Source: JAPUDQ01 sp964535835
GTDB taxonomy: Bacteria; Patescibacteriota; Saccharimonadia; Saccharimonadales; Saccharimonadaceae
NCBI GenBank assembly: GCA_964535835.1
Contig: CAZHUZ010000021.1
Coordinates: 1 to 11,675, forward strand
Reading direction: 5' to 3'
DNA length: 11,675 bases
This document shows positions 1 through 4,662 of this stretch, piece by piece. The notes under the pieces were generated by a model. It did not search any database, was not told the origin of the DNA, and saw nothing but the letters and a program-made list of their open reading frames with translations. Every line of letters begins with the position of its first letter. The first letter of the stretch is position 1. A program made the translations under genes and the position numbers.

Positions 1-110
1 CCTGCGGGCGCACGCGCCCGCTCGCCCCACCAGAAAAACCCTTTGCCTATTTTTTTATTTCCCCCGCCGAATTTCTTTTTTGAAAACTGAAAAGGGTGTT
101 TTCTGGTGGT
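1..110 (+). repeat. Left arm of 109-110 bp inverted repeat
   Basis: This is the reverse complement of 3480-3588. By eye there is no base substitution; the copies differ only in three homopolymers (T7/T6, C5/C6 and A4/A3). The outer end has a GC-rich hairpin, GCGGGCGC-AC-GCGCCCGC at 3-20. The inner part is itself a fold-back: CCACCAGAAAAACCCTTT from 27 pairs imperfectly with AAAAGGGTGTTTTCTGGTGG ending at 109. The repeat may continue to the left of the window. Confidence 0.93.
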
Positions 111-156
111 GGCGATTATTTGCATCTATTGTCTAGCAAAAATACGGTGTAAATAG

Positions 157-162
157 TACAAT
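157..162 (+). promoter_or_regulatory. Candidate -10 box for the membrane operon
   Basis: TACAAT lies about 205 bp upstream of the first operon start, just inside the left repeat. The same TACAAT form occurs upstream of the MFS gene and the phosphorylase gene. No good -35 is seen at 16-18 bp, so this is a weak call. If right, transcription starts near 169 and the leader is about 200 nt. Confidence 0.35.
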
Positions 163-367
163 CATGACAAGCATTTATGCTAGACCTAAACCAAACGCAA
201 GTTTGGCATGGTCGTCAAATCAACGGAAAGAAACAGCTCGTCATGAGCACTTCTTTCCGTTGTCATAGCTCGAAAGGGTTATGGGTGGCTTTCGGGCTGC
301 CGCTTGTGGCGAGCTTTTTGGTTCGCTACATCCATTCAACAAAATATAGCAATAGGAGACCAGCGAT
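163..367 (+). promoter_or_regulatory. Structured 5' leader of the membrane operon, attenuator-like
   Basis: The leader has a chain of hairpins. CCAAAC-GCAA-GTTTGG (191-206) is a perfect stem with a GNRA-type loop. CAACGGAAAGAA (221-232) pairs perfectly with TTCTTTCCGTTG (251-262), with a smaller GCTC/GAGC stem in the loop. CGAAAG (271-276) pairs with CTTTCG (289-294). Stem GCTGCC/GGCgAGC (296-314) is followed by T5 (315-319), like an intrinsic terminator. AGCTCG (267-272) can instead pair with CGAGCT (310-315), which would disrupt that terminator. An open frame of 64 codons crosses the region but is interrupted by nothing coding-like and contains these stems, so an RNA role is preferred. The first gene's Shine-Dalgarno, AGGAG, is at 354-358. 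No known riboswitch class was recognised. Confidence 0.45.
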
Positions 368-913
368 ATGACAGAAAATAGTAAAACGGAACATTCGGAG
401 AGTCAGGGGCTTGCGATAGCATCGTTAGTTCTTGGTATTTTAGCAATCATCACTTCTGTCGTGTGGTACATCAGCATCGTTCTTGGTGCTCTGGCTATTA
501 TTTTTGGAGCAGTTTCAGTCAAGAAACAAGGTCGCAAAAAAGCGATTGCAGGAATTATAACGGGTAGTGTCGGTGTTGTTTTGAGTTTGCTAATAGTGTG
601 GATTGTACAGGCGGCACTTCCTAGCTTGCAGCAAAGCCAGCGCGACACAGCACGTAAAAATGATGTTAGCGTAGTGTCTAGCGCAGTTAGTGCATATATG
701 TCAAACAATCGCGGGCAAACGCCAGATAACGCAGCTGATTTAGACCAGTACATTAGTGACCTAGGTATTATATCAGTTGAAAGCGAAGGTACGCCGACAA
801 CCGACAAAGCTATTTACAAAAAAGGTCTAAACTGCGACGGCACAGCAGCCACTCGCGCGTATGCAATTACGGTACTGCTGGAAAACGGTTCAGAGTATTG
901 TCTAGGGTCATAG
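368..913 (+). CDS. Three-TM (DUF4190-like) protein fused to a pilin-like exported domain
   Basis: A 181-residue protein. Residues 14-50 carry two hydrophobic helices in the G-L-A-I-A-S-L-V-L-G style typical of small DUF4190-like membrane proteins, and a third helix spans about 59-83. It is followed by ALPSLQQSQRDTARKND (about 83-99) and a helix ending SAYMSNNRGQTP. This matches the look of a CPR type IV pilin stalk entering its globular domain. The C-terminus has GLNCDG and ENGSEYC, a Cys pair spaced as in the C-terminal disulfide of such pilins. There is no prepilin peptidase site of the G/FTLIE type; the extra TM segments replace it. AGGAG (354-358), 9 nt before ATG, supports the start. It is the first gene of a six-gene operon. 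The pilin relation is by motif memory and is an inference; a pseudopilin-like scaffold is possible. Confidence 0.75.
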   Translation: MTENSKTEHSESQGLAIASLVLGILAIITSVVWYISIVLGALAIIFGAVSVKKQGRKKAIAGIITGSVGVVLSLLIVWIVQAALPSLQQSQRDTARKNDVSVVSSAVSAYMSNNRGQTPDNAADLDQYISDLGIISVESEGTPTTDKAIYKKGLNCDGTAATRAYAITVLLENGSEYCLGS

Positions 914-922
914 TTTAAAGTT

Positions 923-1465
923 ATGAATATTCTAAAATCAATTGGCGGTACATTACTAGGGATAGCAATATTTATCGGAATTATCGTTGCAACTATTTTA
1001 TTTTTCACTTTTGGTGCAAAGATGGCTTTTGCAATTTCGCCCTTTGTCAATGGACTCGCAGGCGTACTAATCACTATCAATATAATTCTCTTACTTTTTG
1101 CGGTAATACCAAAAACAAGAGGTGTTATTGGTAATATTATTATATTCTCATCATTTATCTATGGATTATCGGCATGGATTTATGGTTTGGCCGTGACGCT
1201 TGCAATATGGGGCTGGCTCGGTGTTATCATCGGGGTATTTCTTGGCGGTGTTGGCGTCGTCCCAATTGGCATGCTGGCTTCAGTCCTTAGCGGTCATTGG
1301 GATTTATTCTGGCCATTACTTATAAATGTAGCTACTTACTTTGGCGCAATCATAATCGGCGGGCTACTTGTAGGTAGTGCAGAGAGGCAGAAAGAAGAGC
1401 AGCAAGACAATATTATTGATATAGAGCCGAATGAAGATAGTCGGACGTGGAGAGATTTAGAATAA
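923..1465 (+). CDS. Polytopic membrane protein with DSRTWRDLE tail, unknown function
   Basis: A 180-residue protein, not recognised as a family. About five hydrophobic segments are visible (roughly residues 8-33, 40-62, 70-90, 93-120 and 128-152), rich in Gly, Ile and Val with few charges. A cytoplasmic-looking tail rich in Glu, Gln and Asp then ends in EDSRTWRDLE. The same kind of tail ends the next protein. The start is 9 nt after the previous stop and has no clear Shine-Dalgarno, suggesting translation coupled to the gene upstream. The stop overlaps the next start in TAATG. Probably a subunit of a membrane complex with its operon partners, inferred from context only. Confidence 0.8.
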   Translation: MNILKSIGGTLLGIAIFIGIIVATILFFTFGAKMAFAISPFVNGLAGVLITINIILLLFAVIPKTRGVIGNIIIFSSFIYGLSAWIYGLAVTLAIWGWLGVIIGVFLGGVGVVPIGMLASVLSGHWDLFWPLLINVATYFGAIIIGGLLVGSAERQKEEQQDNIIDIEPNEDSRTWRDLE

Positions 1466-1857
1466 TGACAAAGATAAAACAAAGTCTAAAATTGCCGATC
1501 TTTTTAATGGTTGCGCCGATTGCTGGAATAATACTTTCTATTTTCTTATACGCAATCGTTAATTTCATATTTACAGGAGTATCCACCGAACCAGCAGCCA
1601 ATTCAGACATGAGTTTATCGGATGGCGCAGGTATTGCTCAGGGCGTAGACGCAAATGATGATTTGTATGGTGAAACGTCAATATTTAAGACAGTCGCTAA
1701 TATCGTTTTGTTTTTACTCGGCTCTGTTAGTATGTTAGCGATTGTACCGTGTCTGGTTGTTGGTATTATTATGCTCAATAGACGGCGTAGCTCACACACA
1801 GATGACAGACCTGAAACTATAGGCAAAGATTCTAGAGACTGGGGAGATTTAGAATAA
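1465..1857 (+). CDS. Small two-TM membrane protein with DSRDWGDLE tail
   Basis: A 130-residue protein using the ATG that overlaps the previous stop (TAATG). An earlier in-frame start at 1447 lies inside the upstream gene and is less likely, because GGAG within the upstream tail codons (about 1450) sits well for 1465. TM1 spans about 10-37 and TM2 about 78-103. Between them is an exported or loop segment of about 40 residues rich in Ser, Asp, Gly and Asn. The cytoplasmic tail is basic (NRRRSSH), then acidic, and ends KDSRDWGDLE, closely matching the end of the upstream protein. No family is recognised. The stop overlaps the following ATG (TAATG at 1855-1859), again with GGAG built into the tail codons. 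Confidence 0.78.
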   Translation: MTKIKQSLKLPIFLMVAPIAGIILSIFLYAIVNFIFTGVSTEPAANSDMSLSDGAGIAQGVDANDDLYGETSIFKTVANIVLFLLGSVSMLAIVPCLVVGIIMLNRRRSSHTDDRPETIGKDSRDWGDLE

Positions 1858-2702
1858 TGCAGCTCCCACATTCACAGGCGCGTCAGAAGTATATTGAGCA
1901 GATTAAAGTCGTCGAGGCAAACCTCAAAGACGCAACATCTAGCGAGAAGGACAAGGTGTTAATTGCTCAAGTTCAAAAGCGACTCGATTCTTTAGCTGAA
2001 AAGTATCAATTCAATGAAGAAATCGGCACGGCTAGATACAAACTCTACGAATTACAGGCGTTGGTTCATTATTTTAACGGTCATGACGATGACGCACTAG
2101 ATTTTATCAATCAAGCCATAGATACGCGCGGCGAAACATATGCAAAAGCAGAAAAAATCAAGCAACGATTATCGCTTGGCGATTCTTATGTTACGAAAAC
2201 AGTTAATCCCGATAAAATGACAAAAGAGCAACGACGCAAACAAAAAATTGGTCTTGAGGGCTGGCTCGCTTTCTTTGTTGTCGGAATAGGCATATCAATT
2301 CTATATAACGTCATACAAATCTTCACGTATCCGTCAGCCTTTAGTGAGATAGAATCCGTTAGGTCGCAAGCACCTGGGTTTGTTTCAGCTATGATGCCCG
2401 CACTGTGGTTTGAGGTGTTCCAATTCGCAGCACTAGCTGCTATAGGCGTATGGCTTATCGTCCTTCTCGCACAGCATAAAAAGCTCGCTAAACACGTTGC
2501 TATCGCACTTTTGGCTGTAAATATAGTGCTCGGCATTATTGATTATGCGTGGGCTAGCTCAATTTTCAACGAGTATAATCTCAACGTTGATAGTGAGATG
2601 AGCAAGCAAGGTGGCGTTATTGGTCGTTCTATTGTCGCGTCCTGTATATGGATACCGTACTTTTTCGTATCTAAACGTGTAAAAAGGACTCTCACGAAAT
2701 GA
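1857..2702 (+). CDS. DUF2569-type membrane protein with helical N-terminal domain
   Basis: A 281-residue protein. Residues 1-110 are soluble and helical, with coiled-coil/TPR-like character: Q-K-Y-I-E-Q-I-K near the start, then a short repeat unit around ALVHYFNGHDDDALDFINQA at 68-87. From 131 a DUF2569-like membrane domain follows: GLEGWLAFF (132-140), TMs at about 136-157, 181-205 and 212-235, and the signature end SCIWIPYFFVSKRVKRT (262-278), which matches the IWIPYFxxSKRVKxTF end of that family. The function of DUF2569 is unknown. The N-terminal helical part is an addition to the usual short family members and may bind the tails or partners encoded in the same operon (inference). It is coupled to the upstream gene by TAATG, and its stop overlaps the next ATG by 4 nt. 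Confidence 0.82.
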   Translation: MQLPHSQARQKYIEQIKVVEANLKDATSSEKDKVLIAQVQKRLDSLAEKYQFNEEIGTARYKLYELQALVHYFNGHDDDALDFINQAIDTRGETYAKAEKIKQRLSLGDSYVTKTVNPDKMTKEQRRKQKIGLEGWLAFFVVGIGISILYNVIQIFTYPSAFSEIESVRSQAPGFVSAMMPALWFEVFQFAALAAIGVWLIVLLAQHKKLAKHVAIALLAVNIVLGIIDYAWASSIFNEYNLNVDSEMSKQGGVIGRSIVASCIWIPYFFVSKRVKRTLTK

Positions 2703-3076
2703 CACAGCACAAAGAAAACTATTCATGGATTTATATCGGGCTTGCAATACTTATTGGCGGCACGATTCTGTATTTCCTCTTTTTCTCACCTAGTTCTGGC
2801 TACGTCAAAATCAAATATCGTGATGACAAAGTAAATATTTCAGCAAGTAACTTTGAACCTCTCAATAAATCAGACTCAACTGTTAAAGGTGCATGGTACG
2901 ACGGTAACAATGAATATATGGTTATAAAGTTGAATGGCACATATTATCACTATTGCGGTATGCCAAGCAGCGCATGGCGCAACTTTTCATCTTCAAGCTC
3001 GCTTTATTCTGCCTACCAAGACGACATCAAAGGCAATTTTGATTGTCGTGTAAATCCTGTACCAAGTTATGACTGA
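2699..3076 (+). CDS. Membrane-anchored KTSC-domain protein
   Basis: A 125-residue protein. A single TM helix lies at about 9-29, with a short charged N-terminus in the cytoplasm. The exported part carries a KTSC-like domain at about 57-112: SDSTVKGAWYDG, then a hydrophobic strand MVIKLNGTYYHYCGMPSSAW and SLYSAYQDDIKGNFDC. This follows the family's pattern of a Ser-start strand, YD, a strand ending in Y-Y-x-G-(V/M)-P, and a Ser/Ala-G-x-(F/Y) end. KTSC domains are small and usually cytosolic, next to lysyl-tRNA synthetase or nucleases, so an anchored copy is uncommon. Cys86 and Cys116 could form a disulfide outside the membrane. The gene is coupled by ATGA overlap upstream and TGATG downstream. 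Confidence 0.78.
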   Translation: MTQHKENYSWIYIGLAILIGGTILYFLFFSPSSGYVKIKYRDDKVNISASNFEPLNKSDSTVKGAWYDGNNEYMVIKLNGTYYHYCGMPSSAWRNFSSSSSLYSAYQDDIKGNFDCRVNPVPSYD

Positions 3077-3390
3077 TGAAAAATAATATTTCGATCAACA
3101 AGTTTTTACTCATCGGCTTGATTGCCGCCGCGTTAGCTGGTGGCAGCTACGCAGGCTTTTACTACACTAGCCAACATTACGAGGCAAAGGAAAGCGCAAG
3201 GCTCGCGCAGGAAGAAGAAACCGACCGCAAGAACTTGATTTGCGAGGCACGCGTCCAGCGCGGCAAAACTGGCGACATTAAAAGCGACTATTTCATTTCT
3301 GAGCGGAGCAAAAAAGAGGACGATTGTAAGAAGTTTATAGATTATAAGAATATTCCGGACGACACCGAAGGCGTTTGGATGGGATTTTAG
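3076..3390 (+). CDS. Small anchored or secreted protein with two cysteines, unknown
   Basis: A 104-residue protein, not recognised. The N-terminus is NNISINK followed by a hydrophobic segment LLIGLIAAALAGGSYAGFYY (about 11-30). This could be a signal peptide or an uncleaved anchor, and there is no lipobox Cys. The rest is highly charged and helical, with Cys56 and Cys83 as a possible disulfide pair, ending DTEGVWMGF. It is the last gene of the operon, with its ATG overlapping the upstream TGA. A series of hairpins begins 12 nt after its stop. Confidence 0.72.
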   Translation: MKNNISINKFLLIGLIAAALAGGSYAGFYYTSQHYEAKESARLAQEEETDRKNLICEARVQRGKTGDIKSDYFISERSKKEDDCKKFIDYKNIPDDTEGVWMGF

Positions 3391-3402
3391 GTATCGATTT
3401 GT

Positions 3403-3476
3403 ATATGTCGCTTTAGCGACATATGGCGGCTTTGCCGCCTGAGCGAAGCCCCGACACCTCTACTACTTGCAGTAGT
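3403..3476 (+). terminator. Run of three short perfect hairpins after the operon
   Basis: ATATGTCGCT-TT-AGCGACATAT (3403-3424) is a perfect 10-bp stem. It is followed at once by GGCGGC-TTT-GCCGCC (3425-3439) and then ACTACT-TGC-AGTAGT (3462-3476). None is followed by a long T run, so intrinsic termination is uncertain; mRNA 3'-end protection is equally possible. AGCCCCGAC (3447-3455) is complementary to 3590-3598 and so brackets the right repeat arm. Confidence 0.5.
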
Positions 3477-3479
3477 CGA

Positions 3480-3588
3480 ACCACCAGAAAACACCCTTTT
3501 CAGTTTCAAAAAAGAAATTCGGCGGGGGGAAATAAAAAATAGGCAAAGGGTTTTTCTGGTGGGGCGAGCGGGCGCGTGCGCCCGCAGG
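3480..3588 (-). repeat. Right arm of 109-110 bp inverted repeat
   Basis: This is the inverted copy of 1-110 with three homopolymer-length differences only. The inner CCACCAG...CTGGTGG fold-back and the terminal GC-rich hairpin are both kept. It is flanked by AGCCCCGAC/GTCGGGGCT (3447-3455 and 3590-3598), which extends the fold outside the repeat on this side. Confidence 0.93.
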
Positions 3589-3651
3589 CGTCGGGGCTGA
3601 GCTTAGGGATTTTCTCGGAAATCGGTTCGGACTTCGGCGTAAAATCGCACC
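3589..3651. other. Spacer after right repeat arm, nothing recognised
   Basis: No coding signal is seen. The stretch contains GTCGGGGCT, which pairs with 3447-3455, and small CGG-rich inverted bits (GATTTtctcgGAAATC around 3608-3623). Confidence 0.3.
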
Positions 3652-3694
3652 AAAGAAATTGGCCCAGCCTCGTGTAGGTTGGGCTAATTTCTTT
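3652..3694. terminator. Strong bidirectional terminator-like hairpin
   Basis: AAAGAAATTGGCCCAGCCT (3652-3670) pairs over 19 bp, with two G-U wobbles, with AGGTTGGGCTAATTTCTTT (3676-3694). The loop is five bases. The A-rich 5' side and T-rich 3' side make it usable as an intrinsic terminator on either strand. Confidence 0.7.
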
Positions 3695-3696
3695 TG

Positions 3697-3740
3697 CCGG
3701 ATATCTATCCGGTGGAATTGAACTCGAAGGGTTCGATAAC
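3697..3740. repeat. Short hairpin plus conserved TTGAA...GGGTTCGA motif, copy 1
   Basis: CCGGATA-TC-TATCCGG (3697-3712) is followed by a 23-nt motif (3718-3740) containing GAACTCGAAGGGTTC, an imperfect hairpin. The 23-nt motif recurs at 3876-3898 (18 of 23 identical), again after a long and a short hairpin. GGGTTCGA resembles a tRNA T-loop, but no tRNA can be folded around it. Confidence 0.5.
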
Positions 3741-3750
3741 AACGTACAAA

Positions 3751-3779
3751 TCAGAAAAACTACCTCCTAGTTTTTCTGA
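3751..3779. terminator. Perfect 12-bp bidirectional terminator-like hairpin
   Basis: TCAGAAAAACTA (3751-3762), loop CCTCC, and TAGTTTTTCTGA (3768-3779). The A5/T5 runs sit inside the stem, as in the hairpins on either side. Confidence 0.65.
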
Positions 3780-3817
3780 GTGTGAGGCAGTTATATTAAA
3801 ATATTCCAGCTGGGATC

Positions 3818-3860
3818 ACCAAAGTAAAAACGCCACTCGAGGTGACGTTTTTACTTTGGT
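3818..3860. terminator. Strong bidirectional terminator-like hairpin
   Basis: ACCAAAGTAAAAACG (3818-3832) pairs perfectly over 15 bp with CGTTTTTACTTTGGT (3846-3860), with an inner CAC/GTG stem after one mismatch. It lies downstream of the minus-strand remnants ending at 3901 and could terminate them. The bases just before it, CAGCTGGGATCACCA, look like a tRNA 3' end, but no matching 5' half is present. Confidence 0.7.
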
Positions 3861-3861
3861 A

Positions 3862-3898
3862 AACTCGATCGCGAGTTGAAACCGGAGGGTTCGAATAC
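3862..3898. repeat. Short hairpin plus conserved TTGAA...GGGTTCGA motif, copy 2
   Basis: AACTCG-ATCG-CGAGTT (3862-3877) is followed by the second copy of the 23-nt motif (3876-3898) containing GAAACCGGAGGGTTC. The hairpin sequences differ from copy 1, but the order and form are the same. Confidence 0.5.
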
Positions 3899-3900
3899 TG

Positions 3901-4101
3901 TTATAATCTATTGGCTTGACAGTATATAGCCGATGGTAAAGCTAGAATAGCTATACCATCTAAGCGTTGGACCGGTGGGATCAAATTGTATGACAAGTAC
4001 GGATCTCCCCACACCTTCATATAATTATCGCTACGCTCTGAACTATCAGAATCTAATGTAGCAGATGGGGAAGATTGAGTAGACAACTGGGTCGGTGACA
4101 T
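3901..4101 (-). CDS. Short minus-strand ORF, possibly the 3' end of a broken gene
   Basis: Sixty-six codons starting MSPTQLST and ending YCQANRL. The codons look protein-like (Ser-rich start, then MKVWGDPYLSYN and a hydrophobic end), and it stops just before the 3818-3860 hairpin. Against it, there is no Shine-Dalgarno, a 13-bp inverted repeat with a 3-nt loop (3932-3944/3948-3960) lies inside it, and the overlapping plus frame also looks open. It is out of frame with the minus-strand remnant upstream. No family is recognised. Confidence 0.25.
   Translation of the reverse strand: MSPTQLSTQSSPSATLDSDSSERSDNYMKVWGDPYLSYNLIPPVQRLDGIAILALPSAIYCQANRL
3932..3960. repeat. 13-bp inverted repeat (hairpin) in the remnant region
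   Basis: GATGGTAAAGCTA and TAGCTATACCATC flank GAA, with one mismatch. There is no T run. A TTGACA sequence at 3916-3921 lies just upstream, but no -10 box is at a normal spacing, so an operator role is only a possibility. Confidence 0.4.
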
Positions 4102-4375
4102 GGGCTTTCATCCAGAAATCCATGTACGGACTTCTCGAGCTACAGCTCAGGACGCTGAGCGGGTAATACATCGTCTTAGCATTGTAGGTTCCCGAAAACA
4201 TCTTGATCACGTCGATGTGATGCACGATGTAGGGAATGCTGTTGTAGGTACTGTTGCCAGTGCTGTAGGTCACCGTGCGGTTGGGTGAACGCTCCACGCG
4301 GTATTAGTACCCCCCGTAGTACTGTCAGGATCACGTGACGTACATCTTGTTGACCTTGTACCAACTAACCCTCTT
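4046..4375 (-). pseudogene. Minus-strand coding remnant with C-ending codons and clustered stops
   Basis: One minus-strand frame reads VSWYKVNKMYVT, then hits TGA, TGA and TAA within about 35 nt (4298-4333), and resumes in the same frame with RTVTYSTGNSTYN and IDVIKMFSGTYNAKTMYYP down to a stop at 4046. Codons such as tac, acc, aac, agc and atc dominate, unlike the A/T-ending codons of nearby genes. The codon-aligned plus frame (4100-4288) is rich in Val, His, Gly and Ala, as expected of an antisense shadow, so the minus strand is the likely coding one. No family is recognised. It is probably a fragment of a transferred gene. Confidence 0.4.
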
Positions 4376-4396
4376 TGTTGTAATAGCGTAAGAGAA

Positions 4397-4646
4397 ATGC
4401 GTGATGAGATAGACTCTTTGGGAGAGCGTGGGATCAAATTTGAGATCGGTATATCCTGATGGATATTGGAGTGCAAAATCTGTAAAAGTAGACGGAATTA
4501 TTACGGGCGGTTTTGACCGCTCTGATGTTACAGATATGATTAAAGTCACTATACTTACGTATTATGATATACCTCCTCAGTACTGCGAAGATGGATCATC
4601 AAAAAGTTCTGGGAAAAACAAAATCTCAAGAATGAATTTTTGGTGA
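4397..4646 (+). pseudogene. hicB: HicB-like antitoxin, frameshifted
   Basis: The second part, in the frame ending at TGA 4646, reads PDGYWSAKSVKVDGIITGG, then DVTDMIKVTILTYYDIPP. This is the HicB pattern of a strand, DGYWxA, a strand, a turn (xGIxTxGD-like), then a helix with M-I-K-x-x-I-L-T-Y-Y. The N-terminal strand is in another frame: MRDEIDSLGERGIKFEIGIS from ATG 4397 to about 4455. A small indel near 4453-4458 would join them into an antitoxin of about 83 residues. The alternative is a GTG start at 4428 (GGGAG at 4420-4424), giving 72 residues with a poorer first strand. HicB proteins bind and neutralise HicA and repress their operon. The order B then A and the tight spacing to the next gene support the call. 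Confidence 0.6.
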
Positions 4647-4662
4647 CAGCCTAAAAGAGTTT

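Larger units (their letters stand above)
1..3588. mobile_element. Inverted-repeat-bounded cassette carrying a membrane-protein operon
   Basis: About 3.6 kb is enclosed by two oppositely oriented copies of one 109-110 bp sequence, at 1-110 and 3480-3588. Inside are a structured leader, six overlapping plus-strand genes for membrane or anchored proteins, and a set of hairpins. No transposase, integrase or invertase is encoded inside, so if this is mobile or invertible the enzyme must act in trans. The window begins exactly inside the left repeat, so a target-site duplication or a longer repeat cannot be checked. Alternatives are a homologous-recombination inversion segment, or two copies of a dispersed bidirectional-terminator repeat that happen to flank an operon. 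Confidence 0.35.

Noticed and set aside
177..371. 64-codon plus-strand ORF before the operon
   Set aside because: It covers several perfect hairpins, has no Shine-Dalgarno, and its composition is not protein-like; the structured leader explains the sequence better.
3506..3742. 78-codon minus-strand ORF through the right repeat arm
   Set aside because: It runs through the inverted repeat and terminator hairpins, is Pro/Phe-rich from A/T and GC runs, and has no ribosome site.
3718..3898. tRNA genes suggested by GGGTTCGA T-loop-like motifs and a GGGATCACCA end
   Set aside because: No D arm, anticodon arm or matching 5' acceptor strand can be found at tRNA spacing.
3901..3948. sigma70 promoter from TTGACA (3916-3921)
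   Set aside because: The nearest good -10, TAGAAT, is 21 bp away; a consensus -35 alone is not enough.
4100..4288. 62-codon plus-strand ORF rich in Val, His, Gly and Ala
   Set aside because: It is codon-aligned with the minus-strand remnant and has the residue mix expected of its antisense shadow.
3975..4440. 13-nt direct repeat GTGGGATCAAATT at 3975 and 4428
   Set aside because: About one such match is expected by chance in a window this size, and the flanks do not match.
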